Positions 63,948 through 64,000 of a DNA stretch of 64,000 bases are shown in pieces. The position numbers were made by a program, and so were the translations under genes. Source of the stretch: Myxococcus fulvus. GTDB taxonomy: Bacteria; Myxococcota; Myxococcia; Myxococcales; Myxococcaceae. The stretch's first letter is position 1, and each line of letters opens with the position of its first letter. The notes below the pieces were generated by a model. It saw only the letters and a program-made list of their open reading frames with translations. It was not told where the DNA came from and searched no databases. The DNA lies in the NCBI RefSeq assembly GCF_900111765.1, contig NZ_FOIB01000006.1:1-64000 (forward strand). Direction: 5' to 3'.

Positions 63948-64000
63948 TTACTGCGTGATGATGTTGAACTCCGTGCGGCGGTTCTGCGCGCGGCCCGCCT
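63948..64000 (-). CDS. C-terminal end of an OmpA/Pal-type peptidoglycan-binding protein (partial)
   Basis: The visible frame ends AGRAQNRRTEFNIITQ before TAA at 63950-63948. GxAxNRRxEF is the highly conserved end of the OmpA/MotB C-terminal domain, which holds diaminopimelate of the cell wall. The rest lies beyond the window, so which family member it is (Pal, OmpA, or multi-domain) cannot be told. Confidence 0.85.
   Translation of the reverse strand, partial: AGRAQNRRTEFNIITQ

Overview
The window looks like a chromosome segment from a myxobacterium, probably family Myxococcaceae. Codon third positions are almost all G or C and intergenic regions are short. There are at least twelve predicted lipoproteins, many with Cys-rich CGNGVxExGEqCDDGN modules, fascin-like or delta-60 or LVIVD or RCC1 repeats. 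A 709-residue primary sigma factor with a long acidic N-terminus is also present, about the size I recall for M. xanthus SigA. Species cannot be fixed from sequence alone.

Layout. 1-7.1 kb is a worn, accessory-looking stretch: the tail of a probable IS630-type transposase, a secreted VCBS-repeat glycosidase-like gene damaged at both ends, a delta-60 lipoprotein, an unrecognised gene with relaxed base composition, a pentapeptide-repeat (Qnr-like) protein and two fragments of a secreted carbohydrate-binding protein. 7.1-16.8 kb holds an ankyrin/Cys-rich gene pair, small unknowns, a zincin lipoprotein with TPR-like repeats, a methyltransferase and a GH17-GT2 beta-glucan synthase-like membrane enzyme. 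16.9-23.2 kb has two AraC-type regulators, each divergent from a small target gene (an SDR enzyme and a DUF4267-like membrane protein). Between them lie an M57 metalloprotease lipoprotein and a DUF6973 protein whose start is preceded by a run of 14 G. 23.1-31.3 kb is a block of secreted or surface proteins: a sugar dehydrogenase-like lipoprotein, a nuclease, EGF/Cys-rich and LVIVD proteins.

31.9-36.8 kb is a chemosensory operon, cheA-mcp-cheW-cheR, with a good promoter and a dyad in front of it; cheB and cheY are absent. 36.9-50.5 kb is mostly secreted unknowns. It includes a complete ECF41 sigma-factor module, with an AhpD-like gene and the sigma gene each preceded by the same promoter TGTCACG-N16-CGTC. 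It also includes a lipoprotein of 14 exact 50-residue RCC1 repeats and an M3 peptidase divergent from an Lrp/AsnC regulator.

50.5-64 kb is core genome: tRNA-Ile(CAU), an alkyltransferase-like protein, the macromolecular synthesis operon rpsU-yqeY-dnaG-rpoD, a HEAT-repeat protein, an FHA-GGDEF diguanylate cyclase, type I asparaginase, a DsbA-like lipoprotein, a DUF4388 protein, truD, and the end of an OmpA-type gene.

The items most worth following are the ECF41 module with its twin promoters and paired upstream dyads (41.1-42.75 kb), the poly-G-controlled DUF6973 gene and its small partner (20.2-21.5 kb), and the duplicated RCC1 propeller gene.
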